Shown: positions 32,758 through 41,411 of the stretch, piece by piece | How the letters are laid out: the number at the start of each line of letters is the position of its first letter | Numbering within the stretch: the first letter of the stretch is position 1 | Source: an uncultured Porphyromonadaceae bacterium | GTDB taxonomy: Bacteria; Bacteroidota; Bacteroidia; Bacteroidales; UBA11471 | Assembly (NCBI GenBank): GCA_900547555.1 | Contig: URHG01000002.1 | Location: 73,236 to 137,235, forward strand | Direction: 5' to 3' | DNA: 64,000 bases | Program-made: the position numbers and the translations under genes | The notes under the pieces: model-generated | Told to the model about the DNA's origin: nothing | Databases searched by the model: none | The model's input: only the letters and a program-made list of their open reading frames with translations

Positions 32758-35682
32758 ATGCAAAACAAAGGATTCATAAGGGTTTTAGCAGTTCTGCTTA
32801 CTTTGGTATGCCTTTTCTACATTTCTTTCTCGTTTGTAACTCGTTACTATAACAAGAAAGCCGAAGAGATTTCCAATGGAGACCCTGTCGTTTACAAGAA
32901 TTATTTAGATTCTATGGCAACCGAGAAGGTATATCTCGGTTATTACACCTTGAAACAGTGTAATGAAATGGAAATCGGTCTGGGTTTGGATTTGAAGGGC
33001 GGTATGAATGTAACGCTGCAAATTTCGGTTGCCGATGTGTTGAGATCGCTTTCCAACAATAATCCCGATGCCAAATTCAATGCGGCCCTCAACGCTGCGA
33101 CGGCCAATCAAGCCGATAACTCTGACTTTTTGGCAATTTTTGTAGATGAATACAAAAAATTGGATCCGAATATCCGATTGGCATCGATTTTCAGTACCTA
33201 TCAGTTGAAAGAAAAAATCGCTCCGAGTGCTACCAATGACCAGGTCGTTGCCGTTTTGCGTGAGGAACTGAACAGTGCCATCGACAATTCTTTCAATGTA
33301 TTGCGTACCCGTATCGACCGTTTCGGAGTGGTTGCTCCCAATATCCAACGTCTCGAAAAAGACGGTCGTATCCTTGTGGAACTTCCCGGTGTGAAAGAGC
33401 CCGAACGTGTGCGTAAACTTCTGCAAGGTAGTGCCAATCTCGAATTTTGGGAAACCTATAATTTGAATGAGATTTATTCCCGTTTGGTTGCAGCCAACGA
33501 GATGATTGCCCGTATGGAAAACAACGGAAAACCCGTTGTGGCCGAGGAAAAAAGTGCGGGCGGTGATCTTTCCGAATTGACTCAGGAAAGCGAAGAAGTT
33601 GAGCTGTGGAAACGCCAGAATCCTCTTTTCTCGCGTCTGCAACCCGCCCTTTCCCAGAACGGTCAACCTATGGCTAATCCGGCTGTGGGTTATGCGCACT
33701 ATCGCGATACGGCAGCTGTAAGTTCTTATCTTGCCATGCCCCAAGTACGCGAGATGCTTCCTACCAATCTGCGTTTCTGTTGGTCGGTAAAATCAATCGA
33801 TGAGAAAGAACAATATTATCAGCTGGTAGCTTTGAAATCGAGTACCGGCGGCCGTCCTGCCCTGGAAGGCGATGTTATCAACGATGCACGTGAAGACTTC
33901 GACCCGTTGACGAATGCTCCTGTCGTAAGTATGTCGATGAATGCCGAGGGTACTAAAATCTGGGCTCAACTTACGCGTGAGAATATAGGTCGTTGCGTTG
34001 CTGTGGTTCTCGATGACCATGTTTATTCTTTCCCGGTTGTCAACACCGAGATTCCGAACGGTTCCTCGCAAATATCCGGCGGGTTCACTCCCGAAGAGGC
34101 CAAAGACTTGGCCAATGTGTTGAAGACCGGTAAAATGGCTGCCAGCGTGAAAATCGTACAAGAAGATATCGTAGGCCCGTCGTTGGGACAAGAAGCTATC
34201 CGTAGCGGTGTCATTTCGTTTATTTTCGCTTTGGTATTGCTCATGATCTATATGATCGGTGTATATGGTGTCGTTCCCGGATTGGTTGCTAATGCGGCAC
34301 TTATTCTCAACTTGTTCTTTACGATGGGTATCTTGGCGTCGTTCCAGGCCGTGCTTACTCTCTCGGGTATTGCAGGTTTGGTTCTTTCTCTCGGAGTTGC
34401 CGTCGATGCCAATGTGCTGATTTATGAACGTTCCAAAGAGGAGTTACGTGCTGGTAAGAGTCTGAAAAATGCAATTGCCGATGGTTATAAAAATGCTTTC
34501 TCGGCTATCTTCGACTCCAACCTGACATCGGTTATCACCGGTATTATCCTTTTCTACTTCGGAACCGGTCCTATCAAAGGTTTTGCCACGACGTTGCTTA
34601 TCGGTATCGTCTGCTCATTCTTTACTGCCGTGTTCCTGACCCGCCTTTTCTATGAAAAAGGATTGGAAAAGAATTGGTTCAAACATCTCTCTTTCACCAC
34701 CCCGATGACCCGCAATTTGCTGATAAATCCCGAAATCAATTTCCTCGGGGCGCGTAAGAAGGGATATATCATCTGTTTGGTACTGGTTATCATCGGCGGT
34801 GTATCGTTCGGTTTGAGAGGATTGAACAAAGGTATCGATTTCTCGGGCGGACGCAACTATATCGTGCGTTTCGATAAGTCTGTGAATACTCAAGAAATAG
34901 CCGATTTGCTCAAACCCGAATTCGGTGAAAATATTCCTACCGTCATCACGATCGGCGGCGATAACCAAGTACGTATCTCGACCAACTATCGTATCGAGGA
35001 ATCGGACGATGCTATCGATAAGGAAATTCTGACGATGATTTACAAAGGTCTCAAAGACGAAGTGGGAGGTAAATCCCAAGAAGCATTTGAAACCGAGAAT
35101 GTGATGAGTATTCAGAAAGTAGGTCCGAGTATTGCCGAGGACATTACCATCGGGGCTATATGGGCGGTTATCATTTCGCTTATTGCCATTGCTCTTTATA
35201 TTCTGTTGCGTTTCCGGGATTTGGCTTTCAGCGTCGGAACGCTTGTATCATTGGCATTCGATACGTTGATTATCTTGTCGGTTTACTCGATTTTCAACGG
35301 TTTGTTGCCGTTCTCGATGGAAATCGACCAGACATTCATCGCGGCAATTCTTACCAATATCGGTTATTCGGTAAATGATAAAGTGGTGGTATTCGACCGT
35401 GTGCGTGAAGTGATCGGTCTCTATCCCAAGCGGGATCGCGGTTTGGTTATCAATGATGCCCTCAACAGTACGTTGTCGAGAACAATCAGTACGTCGTTGA
35501 GTACCGCCCTCGTACTGCTCAGTATCTTTATCTTGGGTGGTGATACGATCCGCAGTTTCTCTTTCGCTATGTTGCTGGGTGTGATAACGGGTACATTCTC
35601 TACCCTCTTCGTTGCCGTTCCTATCGCATACGAAATGATGAAAAAGAAATTTGCCAGACTCATGGCAAACGAAGCTGCTTAG
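32758..35682 (+). CDS. secDF: SecDF protein translocase subunit (fused SecD and SecF)
   Basis: 974 residues in one chain; in many bacteria SecD and SecF are separate, but the fusion is usual in Bacteroidetes. It uses the proton gradient to pull proteins through SecYEG. The SecD half has the first helix, a large periplasmic domain (LGLDLKGGMNVTLQI, NVLRTRIDRFGVVAPNIQ, LVELPGVKEPERVRKLLQGSANLEFWE), and helices with SLGVAVDANVLIYERSKEE. The SecF half begins near residue 690 (GLNKGIDFSGGRNYIVRF) and has GYSVNDKVVVFDRVRE in its pore helix. The Asp and Arg pairs for proton movement are present. It is a monocistronic unit with a strong terminator. Confidence 0.96.
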   Translation: MQNKGFIRVLAVLLTLVCLFYISFSFVTRYYNKKAEEISNGDPVVYKNYLDSMATEKVYLGYYTLKQCNEMEIGLGLDLKGGMNVTLQISVADVLRSLSNNNPDAKFNAALNAATANQADNSDFLAIFVDEYKKLDPNIRLASIFSTYQLKEKIAPSATNDQVVAVLREELNSAIDNSFNVLRTRIDRFGVVAPNIQRLEKDGRILVELPGVKEPERVRKLLQGSANLEFWETYNLNEIYSRLVAANEMIARMENNGKPVVAEEKSAGGDLSELTQESEEVELWKRQNPLFSRLQPALSQNGQPMANPAVGYAHYRDTAAVSSYLAMPQVREMLPTNLRFCWSVKSIDEKEQYYQLVALKSSTGGRPALEGDVINDAREDFDPLTNAPVVSMSMNAEGTKIWAQLTRENIGRCVAVVLDDHVYSFPVVNTEIPNGSSQISGGFTPEEAKDLANVLKTGKMAASVKIVQEDIVGPSLGQEAIRSGVISFIFALVLLMIYMIGVYGVVPGLVANAALILNLFFTMGILASFQAVLTLSGIAGLVLSLGVAVDANVLIYERSKEELRAGKSLKNAIADGYKNAFSAIFDSNLTSVITGIILFYFGTGPIKGFATTLLIGIVCSFFTAVFLTRLFYEKGLEKNWFKHLSFTTPMTRNLLINPEINFLGARKKGYIICLVLVIIGGVSFGLRGLNKGIDFSGGRNYIVRFDKSVNTQEIADLLKPEFGENIPTVITIGGDNQVRISTNYRIEESDDAIDKEILTMIYKGLKDEVGGKSQEAFETENVMSIQKVGPSIAEDITIGAIWAVIISLIAIALYILLRFRDLAFSVGTLVSLAFDTLIILSVYSIFNGLLPFSMEIDQTFIAAILTNIGYSVNDKVVVFDRVREVIGLYPKRDRGLVINDALNSTLSRTISTSLSTALVLLSIFILGGDTIRSFSFAMLLGVITGTFSTLFVAVPIAYEMMKKKFARLMANEAA

Positions 35683-35707
35683 TCGGATCGTTTCTTTCGT
35701 ATAGATG

Positions 35708-35742
35708 AAAGTTCCCCGGAAAACTTCCGGGGAACTTTTTTT
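35708..35742 (+). terminator. Rho-independent terminator of secDF
   Basis: AAAGTTCCCCGGAA (35708-35721) pairs perfectly with TTCCGGGGAACTTT (35725-35738), 3-base loop, followed by a T-run. It is 25 bases past the secDF stop. Confidence 0.88.
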
Positions 35743-35836
35743 ATTATCGGAGAAAAAGTAACGTCGGAAATGAGATAGATAATATCATGTCCCCGATAAG
35801 GAAATAGCGTTAAATTTATGGCGATTAAACAATTCA

Positions 35837-35844
35837 TATTTTTG
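35837..35844 (+). promoter_or_regulatory. -7 box of the outer-membrane barrel gene
   Basis: TATTTTTG matches TAnnTTTG. The transcript would begin near 35851, so the ATG at 35849 would be outside the message; this decides for the ATG at 35867. Confidence 0.5.
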
Positions 35845-35866
35845 TAGAATGGTAATGAGTAAAAAG

Positions 35867-36448
35867 ATGAAAAAGATTTTTCTTTTGTTCGCGAGCGCTT
35901 TTTTTATCATTTCGGCCGAGGCGCAGAAAGGATCCAGCCAATTTGCCTTATTTGCGGGCTATAAACATTTTCCTGAGATGTGGGTAGGGAAAGGGTATAA
36001 TATAGGCGTGGAGTATAAATATTACGTACATAACCGTTTCTTTGCTGTCGCTAATTTTCATGCCGGCGTAAACAATGCGTCAAAGTTTGTCGAATATGAA
36101 TTTTCAGGGAATATGTTGGGTTATAGAGTAGGTAATAGTACGCACGATTATATGATCGGTCTCGGTTTGGGAGGAGATTTGTTGCAGATCGGCCGTCATA
36201 AGATATACATACAAGGAACGGTCGGTTTGGGTACTTCGGAGATGTCTAAGGACGGTGTATCGGGGGCTCCCGGCAAAGAAATCATTCGTACTCACGTCGA
36301 GTCGGCTACACGTTTTGCCATTTCAGCTTCGGCCGGTTACGATTATCGCATTTGTAGCTGGTTGGCAGTTGGCGTGAATTATACAGGTTGGCAGATCGGA
36401 TATGAGTATAAAAATTCTGCAAATGCCAAAGTGAGTCTTCTCTTTTGA
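35867..36448 (+). CDS. Small outer-membrane beta-barrel protein
   Basis: 193 residues from ATG 35867 (MKKIFLLFASAFFIISAEAQ), giving a compact signal peptide; ATGs at 35849 and 35855 would precede the likely transcript start. The mature part alternates aromatic/hydrophobic strands with glycine turns (FALFAGYKHF, NIGVEYKYYVHNRFFAVANFHAG, GLGLGGDLLQIG, KIYIQGTVGLG, FAISASAGYDYRI, WLAVGVNYTGWQIGYEY) and ends VSLLF, as expected for an eight-stranded barrel with a C-terminal aromatic. It belongs to the broad porin/OmpX-like group; no transport substrate can be inferred. It is a single-gene unit with a strong hairpin behind it. Confidence 0.78.
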   Translation: MKKIFLLFASAFFIISAEAQKGSSQFALFAGYKHFPEMWVGKGYNIGVEYKYYVHNRFFAVANFHAGVNNASKFVEYEFSGNMLGYRVGNSTHDYMIGLGLGGDLLQIGRHKIYIQGTVGLGTSEMSKDGVSGAPGKEIIRTHVESATRFAISASAGYDYRICSWLAVGVNYTGWQIGYEYKNSANAKVSLLF

Positions 36449-36461
36449 GATATTTATTCCG

Positions 36462-36496
36462 AAAACGGGGCCTGCAATTGTCGCAGGCCCCGTTTT
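36462..36496. terminator. Bidirectional terminator after the barrel gene and the cysE-to-dedA operon
   Basis: AAAACGGGGCCTGC (36462-36475) pairs perfectly with GCAGGCCCCGTTTT (36483-36496), 7-base loop, with A/T tracts on both sides. It lies between the stops at 36448 (plus) and 36514 (minus). Confidence 0.85.
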
Positions 36497-36513
36497 ATTT
36501 AAAAGATACCGGA

Positions 36514-36963
36514 TCAGACGATCCATTCCACACCGATGGCGATGAGATAGTAACGTACTCCTTTTCCGACTAACATCGATAGAGCGACACCCCAGAGATT
36601 GGCACGCATGAGTCCCAAAGCAACGACGATAGCATCTCCCACGCCGGGAACAAAGGCGAAAAATCCCATGAGAGAGCCTTTCCCTTGCAGGAAACGTTGA
36701 GTCTTGTCGAGTTTTTCGTGAGAAAGTTTCAGGTATTTTTCAATCCATGCGGTTTTCCCCAAACGTCCGATATAATAACATGTTATTCCTCCCAGCCAAT
36801 TACCGGCTGTGGCCGAGACGACACAACCCCACGTAGAGTAACCGGCAACCAATAATAGTCCTAAAACGACTTCGGAGCTGAACGGTAAGATACTGCCGGC
36901 CAAGAATGCGGCGACAAAAAGTCCTGCATAACCCCATTCGCTCAGAGACGTCAAAAATTCCAT
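36514..36963 (-). CDS. YqaA/DedA-family membrane protein
   Basis: 149 residues from ATG 36963 (MEFLTSLSEWGYAGLF); the longer open frame upstream to 37167 overlaps the previous gene in another frame and is not used. It has the YqaA layout: FLAGSILPFSSEVVLG in the first re-entrant segment, GNWLGGITCYYIGRLG, the cytoplasmic helix region, and the conserved FFAFVPGVGDAIVVALGLMR. DedA-superfamily proteins are thought to move or flip lipid carriers across the membrane. Its start overlaps the end of the preceding gene by 13 bases, so the two are translationally linked; it is the last gene of the minus-strand run. Confidence 0.88.
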   Translation of the reverse strand: MEFLTSLSEWGYAGLFVAAFLAGSILPFSSEVVLGLLLVAGYSTWGCVVSATAGNWLGGITCYYIGRLGKTAWIEKYLKLSHEKLDKTQRFLQGKGSLMGFFAFVPGVGDAIVVALGLMRANLWGVALSMLVGKGVRYYLIAIGVEWIV

Positions 36964-37931
36964 ACGTATAGAGATAAGTAAACGATTGCGGCAATACCCG
37001 TTTGCCATAGAACATAGCGGTTGCGTGTATGTACGAGGTAATAACCAGCCGATTGGGCCATGATTACGTGCAACAAGGGAAGATATTCGTCGAGGAAGTG
37101 CAGATTGATAATGCAGAGCAGGATAAGTAGGGCAAATAACAGCAATAAGAATCGATTGCTCCGCCATATTTGTATTTTATGGCGTGTCATGAGATAGCTG
37201 TCCGATACGCCGCAACAAATGCCGATGATAGCCGTTGCAATAAGAAATCCTGTGTTTTTTATTGCAGCGATATTATCTACGTCGATCCGGGGAAAAAGTG
37301 ATTCGGCAGGATAAGTCGGAGTAAGGTCGAATATGATACAGGTGCAGAAGAACAACCATGCCGGGGTAAGTGCACCCAGTATCAAAGCCGTTACCGACCG
37401 CCATGTAAATGTCTGCATATAGGCGAGGCCCGCTGCAAAAGGTATCAATAAAAAGGTAAATGCCGGCCATATCAATCCTCCCGAGGCGATAAGCAATCCT
37501 ATGCCGTAAGCTGCTTGTTGACCCTGCGACTGGTATGTCCCGTAAAGCAGGTACAGCAACAAGATGAGTATGGGAGAGAGCAGTATGCCGACGTTGAGCG
37601 TGTGGGTGAATGCCGGTACGCAGCTGTTGAAAAAAAGCAACAACGTGGCAGGTAACCATGTACGTTGTTGCATGAGATTATAGGTATTGTTGAGCCGTAA
37701 CAGGAGGACACAACTCAGAATGACGGCTGCCAAATGAATAACGTAGAGTGTCGTTTGCATTTTCCATTTGGCGTCGAAGGATAGGGTCCAGTCGTTCAGG
37801 GACAACTCGTCATTGCCGGTTTCTCCCCAAATAAGAACACCTACCGGCAACAACAACATTATGCACCATAGGAGTGGTGCATAATGCCGGTTGTCGGCGA
37901 TTTTCGATAGGGGGTTTGTCGGCGATTCCAT
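36951..37931 (-). CDS. Polytopic membrane protein of unknown function
   Basis: 326 residues, about 8-10 membrane helices spread over the full length, with short polar loops. It starts MESPTNPLSKIADNRHYAPLLWC, and conserved-looking polar segments inside the membrane region include YLLYGTYQSQGQQAAYG and FFNSCVPAF. It resembles Bacteroidetes proteins of the DUF6427 kind, but I am not sure of the family. It follows purD by 29 bases and overlaps the YqaA/DedA gene by 13 bases. No function can be read from the sequence. Confidence 0.7.
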   Translation of the reverse strand: MESPTNPLSKIADNRHYAPLLWCIMLLLPVGVLIWGETGNDELSLNDWTLSFDAKWKMQTTLYVIHLAAVILSCVLLLRLNNTYNLMQQRTWLPATLLLFFNSCVPAFTHTLNVGILLSPILILLLYLLYGTYQSQGQQAAYGIGLLIASGGLIWPAFTFLLIPFAAGLAYMQTFTWRSVTALILGALTPAWLFFCTCIIFDLTPTYPAESLFPRIDVDNIAAIKNTGFLIATAIIGICCGVSDSYLMTRHKIQIWRSNRFLLLLFALLILLCIINLHFLDEYLPLLHVIMAQSAGYYLVHTRNRYVLWQTGIAAIVYLSLYVWNF

Positions 37932-37960
37932 GTAAAAGCGGAATGTCTGTTATCGGCTGC

Positions 37961-39229
37961 TTAAAGGTCGAATCCGATATCCGAACGGAAATATTTTTTC
38001 TCGAAATCGATTTTCGATGCGTTGGCAAAAGAACGGGCGAGAGCATCGGCTTTATCTTTTCCGTATGAGCTGACGGCGATCACCCGGCCACCGTTGGTAA
38101 CGATGTTTCCCTCTTTTTCGGCAGTTCCGGCGTGGAATACGATACTGTCCGATACATTTTCGATACCGGTAATGATTTTCCCTTTTTCGTAATCTCCGGG
38201 GTAACCTCCCGATACCAGCATGACGGTAACAGCCGATCTCGGATCGACTTCGAGCATACGCTGGTCAAGATTGCCTTGCGCTACGCCTTCGAGCAAATCT
38301 ACGAGGTCGCTTTTGATACGAAGCATCACCACTTCGGTCTCGGGATCGCCCATACGCACGTTATACTCGATAACCATCGGCTCGTTTTTTACCTTGATGA
38401 GCCCTAAAAAGATAAATCCTTTGTAATCGATACCTTCAGCTTTGAGGCCTTCGATAGTTGGGACAACGATACGCTCCTCGACTTTTTTCATAAACGTTTC
38501 ATCGGCAAAAGGAACCGGAGAAACGGCTCCCATACCTCCTGTGTTGAGTCCGGTATCGCCTTCGCCTATACGTTTGTAATCTTTGGCTTCGGGAAGGATT
38601 TTATAGCTTTTCCCGTCGGTAAGAACAAATACCGAGCATTCGATGCCCGACAGAAATTCTTCGATGACCACCGTGCGGCTGGCCTCTCCGAACATACCCG
38701 ACAACATCTCTTTCAGTTCGGCTTTGGCTTCTTCGAGCGTAGAAAGTATAAGCACACCCTTCCCTGCGGCCAGTCCGTCGGCTTTGAGTACATACGGCGC
38801 TTCGAGGCTTTCGAGGAAAGTGTACGCTTGGTCTATCGTTTCGGCGGTGAAACTTTCATAGCGGGCCGTCGGTATGTGATGCCGCATCATGAAAGCTTTG
38901 GCGAAGTCTTTGCTGCCTTCGAGCCGGGCTCCGGAGGCCGACGGGCCTATGACGGGAATACGATTTAATTTGTCATCGTTTTTGAAATAATCGTAAACTC
39001 CTTTTACCAAAGGATCTTCGGGGCCTACGACGACCATGTCGATATCGTGTCCGATGACAAACTCTTTCAAGGCAGGAAAGTCGGTTGCCGAAAGAGCGAT
39101 ATTGCGGCCTATACGGGTTGTCCCGGCATTACCCGGGGCGATATACAGATTTTCTACGCGGGGGCTTTGGGCGATTTTCCAAGCGAGGGCGTTTTCCCGT
39201 CCACCCGAACCTAACAACAGAATATTCAT
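37961..39229 (-). CDS. purD: Phosphoribosylamine-glycine ligase
   Basis: 422 residues, standard length. It joins glycine to phosphoribosylamine, step 2 of purine synthesis. It has the N-domain MNILLLGSGGRENALAWKIA, the ATP-grasp segment with APYVLKADGLAAGKGV and EFLSGIECSVFVLTDGK, the metal site FLGLIKVKNEPMVIEYNVRMGDPE, and the C-domain VMLVSGGYPGDYEKGKII. No other purine gene is nearby. The start is 14 bases after the stop of the dipeptidyl-peptidase gene, so it is part of the minus-strand run cysE-rlmL-dpp-purD. Confidence 0.96.
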   Translation of the reverse strand: MNILLLGSGGRENALAWKIAQSPRVENLYIAPGNAGTTRIGRNIALSATDFPALKEFVIGHDIDMVVVGPEDPLVKGVYDYFKNDDKLNRIPVIGPSASGARLEGSKDFAKAFMMRHHIPTARYESFTAETIDQAYTFLESLEAPYVLKADGLAAGKGVLILSTLEEAKAELKEMLSGMFGEASRTVVIEEFLSGIECSVFVLTDGKSYKILPEAKDYKRIGEGDTGLNTGGMGAVSPVPFADETFMKKVEERIVVPTIEGLKAEGIDYKGFIFLGLIKVKNEPMVIEYNVRMGDPETEVVMLRIKSDLVDLLEGVAQGNLDQRMLEVDPRSAVTVMLVSGGYPGDYEKGKIITGIENVSDSIVFHAGTAEKEGNIVTNGGRVIAVSSYGKDKADALARSFANASKIDFEKKYFRSDIGFDL

Positions 39230-39243
39230 AGCGGTATGTATTT

Positions 39244-41397
39244 TTATTTTAGATAGTCGTCGAAATAACGGATTACTTTTTCATAGAGATGCACCCGTTC
39301 GGGACCGATGACGTTATGGGCGTGCCCTGGATAGACAAAGTAATCGGGGTAAGTCCCGGCTTTGATGCAGCTTTTCAGGAACGAAAGGCTGTGTTGCCAT
39401 ACAACAACGGGATCGGTATCGCAGTGTACAAGCATCAGGTGGCCTTGCAGATTTCCGGCTTTCAGGTTGAGATTGGCCGATTTATACCCTTCGGGGTTAG
39501 CTTGCGGAGTTCCCATGTAACGCTCGCCGTACATGATTTCATAGTACTTCCAGTCGATGACCGGACCTCCGGCTACGCCTACCTTGAAAACATCTCCGTG
39601 TGTCAACATGAGGTTGGTCGTCATAAAACCGCCGAAGCTCCAACCGTGTACGCCTATACGGGTTGTGTCGCACCATGACTGGTTACGCAACCAGTCGATG
39701 CCTTGCATTTGGTCGGCCATCTCCGCCTCGCCCAGCCGGTGATGCGTTACTTCTTCGAAGGGTAATCCCCTGTTGGCCGATCCGCGATTGTCGAGAGTAA
39801 AGACGACATACCCTCTTACGGCCATGAGCAGATCGTTCCCCGAAGCGCCCCATAACCAGCTGTCGGTTACCATTTGGGCATGGGGGCCTCCATAGACATA
39901 GACGATAACGGGATATTTCTTTTCGGGATCGAAATGGGGCGGACGGGTAACGCGGTAGTACAGGTCGGTTGTTCCGTCGGCTGCTTTTAATGTACCTCCG
40001 ACAACACTCGGTGTTTCGTATCCTTTGTACGGATTTTTGGCGACGAGCAAGGTTTCCGTTTTTCCGTTTGCCGTGGAGATGAGTTGTGTGATACGGGGTG
40101 TCTCGTGATTGGCATACAAGTCGATGACATATTTTCCCGAGCGGCTTATTGTCGTGCGGTGTACACCGCTTTGGGGGGTGAGGCGTGTGCGTTTTCCCGA
40201 GGAAACCGATACTTTATATAGATTTATTTCGAGAGGAGATTCTTCGTTCGATGTGATGAAAATCGATTTTCCGTCGGGTGAAGGAGTGGCCGAGAGAATT
40301 TCCCATGCACCCGAAGTGAGTTGTTTCAGCAGTTTGCCTTCGGTATTATAGAGGTAGAGGTGGTGGTATCCGTCCCGGCGGGAAATGTGTACGAAACGAT
40401 CGTTGCGTCCCGGCAGGAAGAAGACGGGGAATTGCGGTTCCACATATTTTTCGGACGTTTCGGTGAAAAGCGTCCGCAACAGTTTACCGTCGGTTGCATC
40501 GTACACTTCGGTACGGCAAGTGTCCTGACGGCGATTCAATCGTTGCAGGTAGATGTTTTTTTCGTCGGGCGACCAAGCGATATTTGTCAGGTATTGGTCT
40601 TTCTCTCCCGGGGTGCGCAGATAGACCGTGTCGCCCGATGCCGTGTGGTAGATACCGACTTTTACTTCATGGCTGGCCATTCCTGCCATAGGATATTTGG
40701 TCTCTTTCAGAGCTGCTGTGCGGGTTGAAATATCGACGAGGGGATAGTCGGTTACGCGGCTTTCGTCCATGCGGTAGAATGCCACTGCGTTTCCTTGCGG
40801 AGACCAGAAGATACCGGACGAGATACCAAATTCATTCCGGTGTACGTTCGATGCCCCGAAAGAAATTTGGTCGTTGTCGTCGTGCGCTATCATCGTACGG
40901 TTACCATCGTTCCCGATGAGGATAAGGTCGCGACCATTCGTTACGGCCAAGCGTTTTTGTTGCGGCTCGAAGGCGAAATTGGAGTCTCCGTTTTGGTAGG
41001 GAATGCGGTACTCGATTTTCTGTGTCGAAGGGTTGTAGAGTAACACCGATGACTGGTTGTAGAAATAAAAGTACGATGTGCCGGCGATTTCTTTGATTGC
41101 GAAAGCCGGGAGCGATTTTATCGTTTTCAGGCCGGCGGTTTCCAGTCCTTTATTCAACTCGTCGAGCGTGAGCCAGGGCGTATGTTTTTTGCTCCCGGGA
41201 CGGGTTATCAGCAAAGTGTCTCCTTGACGATATAGGTAGTTGTCGCCTACGAAAGAGAGCTGCCGCAGGCTTTGGGGTACAAGGCGATAGGCGTTTTTCC
41301 CTCCGGGAATCAGATCTTGTGCGGTGAGCTGTTTTTCTTGTGCGACGGTGTTCATGGCGAGCAATAGCGAGAACAGAACAATAAAATATCGTTTCAT
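39244..41397 (-). CDS. Secreted dipeptidyl-peptidase IV-like S9 serine protease
   Basis: 717 residues from ATG 41397 (MKRYFIVLFSLLLAM), with a signal peptide ending near NTVAQ; no lipobox. Residues about 60-440 form the DPP IV beta-propeller (for example DESRVTDYPLVDIS, where the sugar-like DPP-specific Glu motif occurs). The rest is an alpha/beta hydrolase with nucleophile Ser in GVHGWSFGGF, Asp in VHCDTDPVV and His in YPGHAHNV. It removes dipeptides, typically X-Pro or X-Ala, from peptide ends in the periplasm. It lies between rlmL (8 bases after its stop, allowing for the start choice) and purD, in one transcript. Confidence 0.92.
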   Translation of the reverse strand: MKRYFIVLFSLLLAMNTVAQEKQLTAQDLIPGGKNAYRLVPQSLRQLSFVGDNYLYRQGDTLLITRPGSKKHTPWLTLDELNKGLETAGLKTIKSLPAFAIKEIAGTSYFYFYNQSSVLLYNPSTQKIEYRIPYQNGDSNFAFEPQQKRLAVTNGRDLILIGNDGNRTMIAHDDNDQISFGASNVHRNEFGISSGIFWSPQGNAVAFYRMDESRVTDYPLVDISTRTAALKETKYPMAGMASHEVKVGIYHTASGDTVYLRTPGEKDQYLTNIAWSPDEKNIYLQRLNRRQDTCRTEVYDATDGKLLRTLFTETSEKYVEPQFPVFFLPGRNDRFVHISRRDGYHHLYLYNTEGKLLKQLTSGAWEILSATPSPDGKSIFITSNEESPLEINLYKVSVSSGKRTRLTPQSGVHRTTISRSGKYVIDLYANHETPRITQLISTANGKTETLLVAKNPYKGYETPSVVGGTLKAADGTTDLYYRVTRPPHFDPEKKYPVIVYVYGGPHAQMVTDSWLWGASGNDLLMAVRGYVVFTLDNRGSANRGLPFEEVTHHRLGEAEMADQMQGIDWLRNQSWCDTTRIGVHGWSFGGFMTTNLMLTHGDVFKVGVAGGPVIDWKYYEIMYGERYMGTPQANPEGYKSANLNLKAGNLQGHLMLVHCDTDPVVVWQHSLSFLKSCIKAGTYPDYFVYPGHAHNVIGPERVHLYEKVIRYFDDYLK

Positions 41398-41411
41398 AAT
41401 CATCTGGTCGG

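Noticed and set aside
36964..37167. 68-codon extension of the YqaA/DedA protein
   Set aside because: It overlaps the membrane-protein gene in another frame and lacks hydrophobic helices; the family start fits ATG 36963.
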